From NCBI GenBank assembly GCA_963851025.1, contig CAWKOA010000030.1, positions 1 through 64,000 of the forward strand: a stretch of 64,000 nucleotides of DNA. Direction: 5' to 3'. The DNA comes from RYN-230 sp963851025. Its GTDB lineage: Bacteria; Actinomycetota; Actinomycetes; Streptosporangiales; Streptosporangiaceae. The notes under the pieces are model-generated. The model was not told the origin of the DNA and did not search any database. It was given only the letters and a program-made list of their open reading frames with translations. A program made the translations under genes and the position numbers. Positions within the stretch are counted from its first letter, which is position 1. Every line of letters begins with the position of its first letter. Positions 56,844 to 64,000 of the stretch are shown here, one piece after another.

Positions 56844-58913
56844 GTGGCGGGCCGGATCCGCGATGAGGACATCGCACTCGTCCGCGAGAAGTCGGCCATC
56901 GATGAGGTGGTCGGGGAGTACCTCCAGCTGCGTAACGCGGGCGGCGGCTCGCTCAAGGGACTATGCCCCTTCCACGACGAGAAGACACCCTCGTTCAACG
57001 TCACGCCGGCCCGCGGCCTCTGGTACTGCTTCTCCTGCGCCGAGGGCGGCGACGTCATCAAGTTCGTGGAGAAGATCGACAACCTGTCGTTCGTGGAGTC
57101 GGTGGAGCGGCTGGCCGCCCGGGCCGGCATCGACCTGCGGTACGAGCAGGGCGGCCAGGTCCCGGGCCGGGAGCACAGCCAGCGCCGCAGGCTCCTGGAG
57201 GCGCACAAGGCGGCGGCCGGGTTCTACGCCGCGCGGCTGCACGCGCCGGACGCCGCGCCCGGCCGGGCGTTCCTGGCCGAGCGCGGCTTCACGCTGGCCG
57301 ACGCGGAGCACTTCGGGGTCGGGTACGCCCCCGCCGAATGGGAAGGGCTCACCCGCCACCTGCGCGGCCACGGGTTCACCGAGCAGGAACTGCTGGCCGG
57401 CGGGCTGGCCAGCCAGGGCCGGCGCGGGGCCATGGACCGGTTCCGCGGCCGCCTGATGTGGCCGATCCGCGACCTGACCGGCGACGTGATCGCGTTCGGC
57501 GCCCGCAAGCTCAACCCCGACGAGGACGGCCCGAAGTACCTGAACACGCCGGAGACCCCCCTGTTCCGGAAGAGCACCGTGCTGTACGGGGCGGACCTGG
57601 CCAAACGCGAGATCGCCGCGCGGCGCCAGGCGGTCATCGTCGAGGGATACACCGACGTCATGGCCTGCCACCTGGCCGGGGTCAAGACCGCGGTGGCCAC
57701 CTCCGGCACCTCGTTCGGTGACGGGCACATCAAGATCCTGCGCCGGCTGCTGATGGACGCCGACCAGTTCCGCGGCGAGGTCATCTTCACCTTCGACGGT
57801 GACGCCGCCGGGCAGCGCGCCGCGCTGCGCGCGTTCGACCTGGAAGAGCACTTCGTCACCCAGACCTTCGTCGCGGTGCAGCGGGACGGCCTGGACCCGT
57901 GCGACCTGCGGCTGCAGCAGGGCGAGGAGGCGGTGCGCGACCTGGTCGCCCAGCGGCTGCCGGTGTTCGAGTTCGCCATCCGCAGCGAGCTCGCCAAGCA
58001 CAACCTGGACACCAACGAGGGCCGGCTGGCCGCCCTGGACGCGGCGGCCGGGATCGTCGCCCGGATCAAGGACCGCGGGCTGCGGGACCGCTACGCGGTC
58101 AGCCTGGACCGCTGGCTCGGCATGCTGAACGAGGAGTTCGTGCTGGCCCGGGTCCGCGAGCACGGCGCGAGTCACGACGCCCGGCGCGGCGGCCGGGCCA
58201 CCGGACCCGGCGGCCCGGGTCCAGGCGGGCCGGGTTCCGGCGGGTCAGGTGCGGCTGGCCCGGGTCCAGGCGGCTCCGGCCGGGGCGGCGCAGGCGGGCC
58301 GGCCGCGGATCCGGCCGGGGCCCGGGCCCGGACCGCGGCTCCGGGGCGGGCGGGCCGGGGGCGGCCAGGGCGCGGCCGGCTCGCGGGGGCGTCCGGCCGC
58401 GGCGCTCCGGACGGGTCCCCGTACGACGCCGGCGACCCCGTGGTCAACCTGGAACGCCAGGCGCTCAAGCTGGCCATCCAGCGCCCGGCGCTGTGCGGCC
58501 CGGTCTTCGACACGCTGCAGAAGGATGATTTCAGCGTCCCGGTGCACGGGTCGGTCCGCGAGCTGATCGCGGGCTGCGGGGGCGTGGCGGCCGCCGGGAC
58601 GGCCCGGGAGTGGGCGGCCCGGCTGATCGACGCCGCCCCCAACGACCGGGCCCGGGAGTTCGTCACCAGGCTGGCCGTGGAGCCGGTGGAGACCCCGCGG
58701 GCCGACGGGGAAGCGGACGCGCGGTACACCGAGGAGGTACTGGCCCGGGTGGCCGAGCTGGCGGTCAGCCGCCAGATCTCCACGCTCAAATCGCGCCTGC
58801 AGCGGCAGAACCCGACCGACAGCCAGAGTGACTACAACCGGACGTTCGGCGATCTGGTGGCGCTGGAGCAGCGCCGGAAGGCCCTCCTGGACCGGGCCTC
58901 CGGCGCCCTGTAA
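56844..58913 (+). CDS. dnaG: DNA primase DnaG
   Basis: DnaG makes RNA primers for replication. The zinc domain has C41, H44, C62 and C65 (CPFHDEK, CFSCAEGGD). The RNA polymerase core has FRGRLMWPIRDLTGDVIAFG, the toprim motif AVIVEGYTDVMA and FTFDGDAAGQRAALRAF. The helicase-binding C-domain is from about residue 525 on. Between them, about residues 450-525, lies a low-complexity Gly/Pro/Arg linker. GTG 56844 is chosen because GGGGAGG is 7 nt upstream; it gives the canonical start AGRIRDEDIALVREK. Upstream, TAGACT at 56799-56804 could be its -10 box. It is followed by rpoD, as in the macromolecular-synthesis operon. Confidence 0.96.
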   Translation: MAGRIRDEDIALVREKSAIDEVVGEYLQLRNAGGGSLKGLCPFHDEKTPSFNVTPARGLWYCFSCAEGGDVIKFVEKIDNLSFVESVERLAARAGIDLRYEQGGQVPGREHSQRRRLLEAHKAAAGFYAARLHAPDAAPGRAFLAERGFTLADAEHFGVGYAPAEWEGLTRHLRGHGFTEQELLAGGLASQGRRGAMDRFRGRLMWPIRDLTGDVIAFGARKLNPDEDGPKYLNTPETPLFRKSTVLYGADLAKREIAARRQAVIVEGYTDVMACHLAGVKTAVATSGTSFGDGHIKILRRLLMDADQFRGEVIFTFDGDAAGQRAALRAFDLEEHFVTQTFVAVQRDGLDPCDLRLQQGEEAVRDLVAQRLPVFEFAIRSELAKHNLDTNEGRLAALDAAAGIVARIKDRGLRDRYAVSLDRWLGMLNEEFVLARVREHGASHDARRGGRATGPGGPGPGGPGSGGSGAAGPGPGGSGRGGAGGPAADPAGARARTAAPGRAGRGRPGRGRLAGASGRGAPDGSPYDAGDPVVNLERQALKLAIQRPALCGPVFDTLQKDDFSVPVHGSVRELIAGCGGVAAAGTAREWAARLIDAAPNDRAREFVTRLAVEPVETPRADGEADARYTEEVLARVAELAVSRQISTLKSRLQRQNPTDSQSDYNRTFGDLVALEQRRKALLDRASGAL

Positions 58914-59164
58914 GCGGCGGCCGCCGCGCGAAGCGGCGGGTCCGTAACCGGCGGCAGCCGCGGAAACGGCAGGCAGGTAAGCGCCGATCGCGGCGGGAAG
59001 CGGCCGCGCTGAGCTGAGACGGCTGTCACCCGGTTGGACTGTTGTGGCTGGTGGGCCGCGCAGGCCGCGCCTCGCATCGGGCGGAACGCCCCCTTCGTTA
59101 CTTACCAGAAAGTGACAAAATTAACCCCACCGTTACCCGGGGTTCGTGGCGCACACTGGTCTGC

Positions 59165-60325
59165 GTGACCCTTACGTTACTTCCCAGTGGCGGTCTGTCA
59201 GCGGAACAGGTGGCGGAGCTGGTCGCACGGGCCAGGGAGCGCGGCACCGTTACCGCAGCTGACATCACCTCTGCCCTTGATGCCGCAGATCTCCCGGCCG
59301 ACGCCTTCGACAACGTCGTGCGCCTGCTCACCGACGAGGGCGTCGAGATCGTCGACCCCCCGACCGAGGAAGCGGCGGACGCCCCCCGGGACGTCCCCGT
59401 GGACACCAGCCAGCGGGCTGGCACCGGTGACCTCGTCCGCATCTACCTCCGTGAGATCGGCCGCGTGCCGCTGCTCACCGCGCAGGACGAGGTAGAGCTG
59501 GCGAAATCCATCGAGGCCGGGCTGTTCGCCGAGGAGAAGCTGCAGGGCGGGTTCCCGGTGCTGGATGCGCACCGCGCGGAACTCGGCGAGCTGGCCGCGG
59601 ACGGGCTCCGGGCCAAGCAGCGCCTCATCGAGGCCAACCTGCGCCTGGTCGTGTCGATCGCCAAGCGGTATATCGGCCGCGGCCTGGTCTTCCTGGACCT
59701 GATCCAGGAAGGCAACCTGGGGCTGATCCGCGCGGTCGAGAAGTTCGACTACACCAAGGGCTACAAGTTCTCCACGTACGCCACCTGGTGGATCCGCCAG
59801 GCCATCACGCGCGCCATCGCCGACCAGGCCCGGACCATCCGGATCCCGGTGCACATGGTGGAGACCATCAACAAGATGGCCCGCGTCCAGCGCCAGCTGC
59901 ACCAGGACCTGGGCCGTGAGGCCACGCCGGACGAGATCGCCGCGGAGATGGGCCTGACCCCGGACCGGGTGGCCGAGATCCAGCGGATCGCCCAGGAGCC
60001 CGTGTCGCTGCAGTCGCCGATCGGCGAGGAAGACTCCGACCTCGGCGACTTCATCGAGGACGCCGACGCCGTGGTGCCGATCGAGGCGGCCGCCTTCATC
60101 ATGCTCCAGGACCAGCTGGAGCAGATCCTGGACACGCTCTCCCCCCGGGAGCAGAAGATCATCCAGCTCCGGTTCGGCCTGATGGACGGGCATCCCCGGA
60201 CGCTGGAGGAGGTGGGCCGGGAGTTCGGCGTCACCCGGGAGCGCATCCGGCAGATCGAGTCCAAGACGCTGGCCAAGCTCCGGCACCCCAGCCGGGCCCA
60301 GATGCTGCGCGAGTACCTGGGCTGA
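59165..60325 (+). CDS. rpoD: Primary RNA polymerase sigma factor (RpoD/HrdB type), short N-terminus
   Basis: This is a group 1/2 sigma-70 factor. Region 1.2 is VRIYLREIGRVPLLTAQDEV; region 2 is EANLRLVVSIAKRYIGRGL, LDLIQEGNLGLIRAVEKFDY and KGYKFSTYATWWIRQAITRA; region 3 follows; region 4 ends with LEEVGREFGVTRERIRQIES. The N-terminal region 1.1 (about 90 residues) is short compared with Streptomyces HrdB and has no Lys/Ala-rich insert. GTG 59165 is the likely start; CACACT lies 7 nt before it. Position after dnaG supports the primary factor, but a HrdA/C/D-type paralogue cannot be excluded from this window alone. Confidence 0.9.
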   Translation: MTLTLLPSGGLSAEQVAELVARARERGTVTAADITSALDAADLPADAFDNVVRLLTDEGVEIVDPPTEEAADAPRDVPVDTSQRAGTGDLVRIYLREIGRVPLLTAQDEVELAKSIEAGLFAEEKLQGGFPVLDAHRAELGELAADGLRAKQRLIEANLRLVVSIAKRYIGRGLVFLDLIQEGNLGLIRAVEKFDYTKGYKFSTYATWWIRQAITRAIADQARTIRIPVHMVETINKMARVQRQLHQDLGREATPDEIAAEMGLTPDRVAEIQRIAQEPVSLQSPIGEEDSDLGDFIEDADAVVPIEAAAFIMLQDQLEQILDTLSPREQKIIQLRFGLMDGHPRTLEEVGREFGVTRERIRQIESKTLAKLRHPSRAQMLREYLG

Positions 60326-60360
60326 CCCCGGCCGCTGGCCCCGGCCGCCAGGCACCCGAA

Positions 60361-60398
60361 GGCCCCCGCCCGCCCCGTTCCCGGGGTTGGCGGGGGCC
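60361..60398 (+). terminator. Hairpin after rpoD
   Basis: GGCCCCCGCC (60361-60370) and GGCGGGGGCC (60389-60398) are perfect complements; inner CCCC and GGGG extend the stem. It serves convergent rpoD and the membrane protein gene ending at 60423. Confidence 0.75.
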
Positions 60399-60422
60399 GC
60401 TGGCGTTACGCGGGCAGCCGGG

Positions 60423-61367
60423 TTACGCGGGCGGGGTGCCCGGCCCGGCGGAGCCCGGCCCGGGACCGGCGGGCGGCCCGTCTGGCCGCTGATACGTCCC
60501 GTCTGACCCGGTGGGGTCAGAACCCGTCCCGGGGTACGGGGTGTCCGGCCCCGGGGACGTGCTGCCGGACCCCGGATAGGCGGAACCCGGATAGGCGGTG
60601 TCCGTCCCGGTGGGCTGGGCGCCCCCCGGGTAGGCCGGGTCCGGTCCCCGGTAGCTGGAGTCCGGCCCGGACGGCGGCCACGCGGGCTCGCCCGCCCCGC
60701 CGGCCCTCGCCTCGTGCGCCGCGGTGAGCCGGTAGTAGACCAGCGTCACCACGAGGGCCAGGAACGGCGCGACCAGGGTGCCGGACACGATGCTGCTGAT
60801 GAAGTTCCTGGCCACCAGCGGCAGCGCCAGCAGGATGAGGCCGAGCACGATGTCGACCACGATCAGGATCAGGAACACCAGCACATAGGTGCCGAACACA
60901 TGCCACGCGTACCCGCGGACGGTCCGCCAGCTCTTGCTGAACGAGCCGAAGACGCTCTCGCCGCCGATCACGATGCTGGGCACGATCAGCGACCAGAAGG
61001 TCAGCAGGATCAGCCCCGGGATGATGATCAGGACGAAACCGATCGAGATCCCGATACCGGCCAGGATGGACGCGGCGGCCACCGTGACCAGGAACGGCAG
61101 GACGGCCCGGACCGTTTCACCCAGGTTCAGGTCCACCCGCCCGTCCCGCACGTCCTGCACGGCCTTGACCAGCGCGGCCTGAACCAGGAAGGCGGCGATC
61201 AGGTTGATGATCAAGCCGATGAACGAGCCGATCGACCCGGCCAGGGACAGCAACGCCACGATGATCGCGGCGCCCAGGTAGATCGCGAAGGCGATCAGCA
61301 GGAAATGGGCGGCGAAGCGCTTGTAGTAGCCCCAGGCTTCGCCGAGGACCCCGGATAGTGGACTCAT
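60423..61367 (-). CDS. Multi-pass membrane protein with Pro/Gly/Tyr-rich tail
   Basis: Function is not recognised. Six hydrophobic segments lie in residues 15-215 (for example FLLIAFAIYLGAAIIVALLS, FGTYVLVFLILIVVDIVLGL). The sequence resembles actinobacterial proteins annotated as glycerophosphoryl diester phosphodiesterase membrane-domain or YciC-like. The C-terminal about 95 residues are a low-complexity tail rich in Tyr-Pro-Gly (AYPGSAYPGSGS and similar), probably cytoplasmic. A TATAAC -10 box 6 nt before the ATG suggests a leaderless message. Confidence 0.75.
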   Translation of the reverse strand: MSPLSGVLGEAWGYYKRFAAHFLLIAFAIYLGAAIIVALLSLAGSIGSFIGLIINLIAAFLVQAALVKAVQDVRDGRVDLNLGETVRAVLPFLVTVAAASILAGIGISIGFVLIIIPGLILLTFWSLIVPSIVIGGESVFGSFSKSWRTVRGYAWHVFGTYVLVFLILIVVDIVLGLILLALPLVARNFISSIVSGTLVAPFLALVVTLVYYRLTAAHEARAGGAGEPAWPPSGPDSSYRGPDPAYPGGAQPTGTDTAYPGSAYPGSGSTSPGPDTPYPGTGSDPTGSDGTYQRPDGPPAGPGPGSAGPGTPPA

Positions 61368-61373
61368 GCGCTG

Positions 61374-61379
61374 GTTATA
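61374..61379 (-). promoter_or_regulatory. Candidate -10 box for the membrane-protein gene
   Basis: TATAAC on the minus strand, close to consensus, ends 6 nt before the ATG at 61367. TTGATA upstream (14-nt gap) is a poor-spacing -35 candidate. Confidence 0.5.
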
Positions 61380-61479
61380 CCGTTACCAATAGTTATCAAA
61401 ACAATCCACAGCAGGGCAGCCGGGGGGCCTTTCCGGCCCTGGTCAGAGGCCTGATTTCCGGCCCCGGCCGCCGCCGGAC

Positions 61480-61529
61480 GCCAGGCGGCCCGCTGGCCCG
61501 GCTCCCACCGGGCCAGCGGGCCGCCTGGC
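61480..61529 (-). terminator. Perfect 22-bp hairpin after the YtxH-like gene
   Basis: Arms 61480-61501 and 61508-61529 are exact reverse complements with a 6-nt loop (CTCCCA). It lies 58 nt downstream of the YtxH-like stop. No T-tract follows, as usual in this group. It is the strongest hairpin in the window. Confidence 0.85.
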
Positions 61530-61586
61530 ACCTCTGGCTGATAGCCCGCCCGGTCAGGTCCCGGTAAGCGCAGGTCAGCCCGGTGG

Positions 61587-61934
61587 CTAGCTGCCCGTGC
61601 CCGGCGTGCCGGGCGCGCTGGTGTACGAGCCGCCCTGCGAATGGCCGTTGGAGTCCCGCGTCCGGCGGCCGGGGATGTGATCGCTGATCGGGCCGCTGAC
61701 CGTGCTCCTGGCCTTCTCGGTCAGCCGCGGGACCCGCTGCATCGCCTTGTCCTTGGCTGACTTGGCCAGGCTCGACGCCTGAGCCTGTGCGGCCCCCGCC
61801 GCCTGCTGCATCGCGGGGCTGTCCGCCGCCTTGCGGGCCAGCTTCTTCATCTGCTCGTAACGCTCCCGGCCCGCACGCGCGCCGACGATGAAACCGACGG
61901 CGAGGCCGGCGAAGAACGTGAACCGGTACCGCAT
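61587..61934 (-). CDS. YtxH-like small membrane-anchored protein
   Basis: A 115-residue protein with one N-terminal hydrophobic helix (RFTFFAGLAVGFIVGARAG), then a charged helical part (RERYEQMKKLARKAADSP, AQAQASSLAKSAKDKAMQ) likely to form a coiled coil, and a Gly/Ser-rich end. The GARAGRERYEQ motif after the helix is characteristic of YtxH-type proteins in actinomycetes. ATG 61934 follows AGAGG at 8 nt; the longer reading from 61952 is not used. Function is unknown. Confidence 0.8.
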   Translation of the reverse strand: MRYRFTFFAGLAVGFIVGARAGRERYEQMKKLARKAADSPAMQQAAGAAQAQASSLAKSAKDKAMQRVPRLTEKARSTVSGPISDHIPGRRTRDSNGHSQGGSYTSAPGTPGTGS

Positions 61935-62183
61935 CTGGCAACCTCTTCTCAACTGTGTCGACTGCGCCAGGGCTGACCTTCCCCTGTTGTTCAGCCGTAT
62001 CCCAGATTACGCGCCGGCAAATAACCCGCCCGGGCCGGTGCAGGCGGACCAGTGCGGCCACGGCGGATGCGGCCGGGGCTCAGGCGGCGGCCCGCCACGG
62101 GTACCGTCTCAGGTGCGCTACCCTTATGCGCGCGGCAAAAAGCAGGCTGGGGTTCATGGTCCGGCCAGCGTGGCCGCGGTTGA

Positions 62184-62259
62184 TCCCGCGTAGCTCAATC
62201 GGCAGAGCGTCCGGCTGTTAACCGGCAGGTTATAGGTTCGAGTCCTATCGCGGGAGCCA
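62184..62259 (+). tRNA. tRNA-Asn (GTT)
   Basis: A 76-nt cloverleaf with CCA encoded. The acceptor stem pairs TCCCGCG (62184-62190) with CGCGGGA (62249-62255), followed by discriminator G and CCA. The anticodon loop is CTGTTAA with GTT at 62217-62219. The T arm is ATAGG-TTCGAGT-CCTAT. The top pair of the anticodon stem is non-canonical, as in other actinobacterial tRNA-Asn genes. TACCCT at 62119-62124 may be its -10 box. Confidence 0.96.
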
Positions 62260-62345
62260 TCGGATGCCGGAGGCATCCCGGACGCCCCGGACCTTCACCG
62301 GTCCGGGGCGTTTCCTTTCCGATCATGGCGGCCGGAGGGCGGCCG

Positions 62346-63185
62346 TCAGCAGATGAGCCCAGCAGGCACCTGAAGTTCATCGCGGGCATAAAGGTCCCGG
62401 ACGGCGGCCGGGTCGTCGCCCGCGCACACGGCGGCGACCGTGTCGAGAAGCTCGTCGTAGTCGGCGCCCGTCTCGCCGCGGTACGAGGCGGTCATCCGGC
62501 CCCACTCATCCCAGGGAAGCATCTCGACCTTGTTCAGCGCGGCGAGGTCCTTGATGGCGTTGCCGCGGATCTCGGCCGGCCCCCAGTTATCCGTGCCCGG
62601 CACGCCGAAGGCCGCGGCGTCGAGACGGCCCTGGCGGAAAGCGGCCCATGCCTCGCCGCCGCTGAGGAACTCGCCCGGGCGCAGGTCATCAGGCCGGTCC
62701 AGGACAGGCTGACCCAGGACGGGCTGACCCAGGATTTCCGGGTCGATCCGCACCCAGCGGCTGTCATGGCCGTCCCAGTACTCGGTGATCCAGTGATCCA
62801 GCCCCTGCCCGGCCTGGAAGTAGGTGGCGAAGCCGCAGCGGGCGCGGGCCGCGATCCCTCGGTAGCGGAGCAGCGCGCAGCTCAGGACCGCGAAGTGGCG
62901 GCAGGTGCCGACCACCCGGCGGCCCGGGTCGCGCGGCACGATCACGGGCCGCGGATCCTGCACCAGCAGCGCGCCGATTAGCGCGGCGGCCGGGCGGATC
63001 TGGTTCTCGCTGAACCGTTCGGGCGGCAGGCCCAGGGCCTGCGCATCATCCGGCTGGATCACCAGGCTGGGCACCGGCCGGCAGACGTCGACGGGTCTGT
63101 CCGGGATGCCGTCCAGCGCCGCCGGGCTGACCTCGCCGAGCCCCGTCAGCGGGCCTGGTGCCGTGTAGTCGATCGCAGCCGTCAT
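62346..63185 (-). CDS. Transglutaminase-like (cysteine protease fold) protein
   Basis: The core shows the transglutaminase-like triad: Cys in RRVVGTCRHFAVLSCALLRY, His in GLDHWITEYWDG and Asp in RWVRIDPE. The 279-residue cytoplasmic protein has no signal peptide. A short repeat (LGQPVLGQPVLDRP) follows the triad. The start is uncertain: ATG 63185 (MTAAIDYTAPGP) is preferred to two upstream ATG/GTG codons, but none has a good ribosome binding site. The family includes peptidases and cross-linking enzymes; the substrate is not known. It is 60 bp from the flavodoxin gene on the same strand. Confidence 0.8.
   Translation of the reverse strand: MTAAIDYTAPGPLTGLGEVSPAALDGIPDRPVDVCRPVPSLVIQPDDAQALGLPPERFSENQIRPAAALIGALLVQDPRPVIVPRDPGRRVVGTCRHFAVLSCALLRYRGIAARARCGFATYFQAGQGLDHWITEYWDGHDSRWVRIDPEILGQPVLGQPVLDRPDDLRPGEFLSGGEAWAAFRQGRLDAAAFGVPGTDNWGPAEIRGNAIKDLAALNKVEMLPWDEWGRMTASYRGETGADYDELLDTVAAVCAGDDPAAVRDLYARDELQVPAGLIC
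62691..62735 (-). repeat. Three 15-bp units in the transglutaminase-like gene
   Basis: Three consecutive 15-bp units (62691-62705, 62706-62720, 62721-62735) encode LGQPV-type pentapeptides. The middle and right units differ by two bases. Confidence 0.85.
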
Positions 63186-63244
63186 GCGGGTGATGCTACG
63201 AGCGGGCGCCGACATCCCGGGGCGGCGCGCTCCCGGCCCGGGGG

Positions 63245-63778
63245 CTAGCGCAGCAGGCTGGCGCCCCACGCGCGGGCCCGCTCGAGCTCACCGGCCCGCA
63301 GTGGCCCCTCCACGTCGTCCACGATGAACCCGGCTGGCGGGGCCACCATCTCGTAGCCGCGGTGGCGCAGCCGCCGGGCGATCCCGTTCGCGGCGCCGCC
63401 CGCCATCCGGACCTCGCCCCGGGTGTCGAAGGCCGCGCCGAGGCTGCCCGCCGCCGCCCGGGGGAGCCCGTGGAACCACTCCCGGACTCCCGGGCCGGCG
63501 GCGCGCGGCTCGGCCGCGTGGCCCGGCACCATGGCCGGGACCCGCTGCTCGGCCTTCAGCCCCATTTTCCGGGTCACCGTGGAGGTCATCCCGTGGGCGT
63601 GCGTCGGGCCCCCGACGACGACCAGGTCCGCGCCGAGCGCGGCGTCCCGGTTGGCCTCCGCCGCCCGCAGGCAGGACACCTGCGCGTGTGGCATGGCCGA
63701 GCGGATCCCGTCCTGGATGGCCTCGGCTACCTCATGGGTGTTGCCGAACAAGCTCTCGTACACGATGACGACGCGCAC
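63245..63778 (-). CDS. Flavodoxin-family protein
   Basis: A 177-residue FMN-binding flavodoxin-like protein. The phosphate-binding loop is VIVYESLFGNTHEVAEAI (the SxxGNT pattern) and the second loop is VVVGGPTHAHGM. It could be an electron carrier or, given its size and the lack of a C-terminal partner, a flavodoxin/NADPH-type reductase of the protoporphyrinogen-oxidase-like kind. GTG 63778 has GGAGG at 7 nt. Nothing nearby shows a partner. Confidence 0.88.
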   Translation of the reverse strand: MRVVIVYESLFGNTHEVAEAIQDGIRSAMPHAQVSCLRAAEANRDAALGADLVVVGGPTHAHGMTSTVTRKMGLKAEQRVPAMVPGHAAEPRAAGPGVREWFHGLPRAAAGSLGAAFDTRGEVRMAGGAANGIARRLRHRGYEMVAPPAGFIVDDVEGPLRAGELERARAWGASLLR

Positions 63779-63940
63779 TGGTCCACCTCCCGGACGTTGC
63801 CTCCTGGGCGCTGCCGCCTGGAGGGCACTGTCACGCCCAGCATGGGCAGCGCCGCGGCGCGGGCGTCAGGGGCGTTGGTCCCGGGCCGGGTCCGCCTGGC
63901 CGGGTCGCCTTCCCGGACGGCCAGGTCCCGCACAACGCAC

Positions 63941-63971
63941 GATGGCCGGCGGGAAGATCCCGCCGGCCATC
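63941..63971. terminator. Perfect 13-bp hairpin near the right edge
   Basis: GATGGCCGGCGGG (63941-63953) and CCCGCCGGCCATC (63959-63971) pair exactly around AAGAT. It probably ends a gene lying to the right of the window; no gene is seen between 63779 and the edge. Confidence 0.65.
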
Positions 63972-64000
63972 GCCTGATATCCGGTTACCCTAACTCGACC

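Noticed and set aside
62184..62259. tRNA-Asn as an integration site
   Set aside because: No repeat of the tRNA 3' end, integrase or mobile genes occurs in the window.
63727..63933. Minus-strand frame of 68 codons at the right edge
   Set aside because: No motif or ribosome binding site; it overlaps the flavodoxin promoter region and is probably random.

Overview
The window is very GC-rich chromosomal DNA from an actinomycete. Gene content and order are those of the conserved actinobacterial core: holA, rpsT, lepA, hemW, hrcA, dnaJ, rsmE, HIT, phoH, ybeY, corC-type, a cytidine-deaminase-like gene, era, leuA, recO, uppS, glyS, ppdK, dgt, dnaG, rpoD. GTG and TTG starts, SigE-type sigma factors, a DUF1906 protein and many -10 boxes placed about 6 nt before a start codon fit Streptosporangiales, Treboniaceae or a related order. 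The genus cannot be fixed from the sequence alone.

Layout. 1-3357: a truncated lipoprotein hydrolase, a sensor kinase/response regulator pair and a secreted DUF4232 protein. 3479-5288: miaA-dapF. 5343-12515: a minus-strand block (aceB, glcD, glcE, glcF, sigma factor, membrane partner) sits between dapF and hflX and makes a glycolate/glyoxylate-to-malate route. 12695-22550: hflX, an amidohydrolase, holA, rpsT, lepA, small membrane proteins, a MOSC protein and hemW. 22583-26476: DUF3097, then the CIRCE-controlled hrcA-dnaJ-rsmE cluster. 26520-28010: a second sigma/membrane-partner pair. 28287-36719: HIT to uppS, including leuA with a leader-peptide attenuator. 36736-43650: a small membrane protein, a DUF1906 secreted protein, glyS, a third sigma/partner pair and a GH5 cellulase. 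43706-51887: a dehydrogenase, ppdK, dgt, an FAD reductase, PP2C and LysR. 51966-56608: aldo/keto reductase, secreted lysozyme-like protein, corA, universal stress protein and HAD hydrolase. 56844-60325: dnaG and rpoD. 60423-64000: membrane proteins, tRNA-Asn, a transglutaminase-like protein and a flavodoxin.

Data quality matters here. At least thirteen genes, several of them essential (miaA, uppS) or core metabolic (ppdK, aceB, glcD, hemW), are interrupted by single G/C insertions or deletions. Correcting one base per site restores whole-codon lengths and family motifs, so these look like consensus errors and I annotate each as one gene.

The most interesting signals are: a leuA leader encoding a short Leu-Leu-Leu peptide with two mutually exclusive RNA hairpins, one of which hides the leuA ribosome binding site; a recurrent habit of 15-bp tandem repeats encoding pentapeptides inside unrelated proteins (DapF N-terminus, sigma-factor linker, DUF1906 protein, transglutaminase-like protein, anti-sigma membrane helix); and three separate SigE-type sigma/membrane-partner modules in 64 kb. 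I see no CRISPR array, prophage, insertion sequence or biosynthetic cluster.
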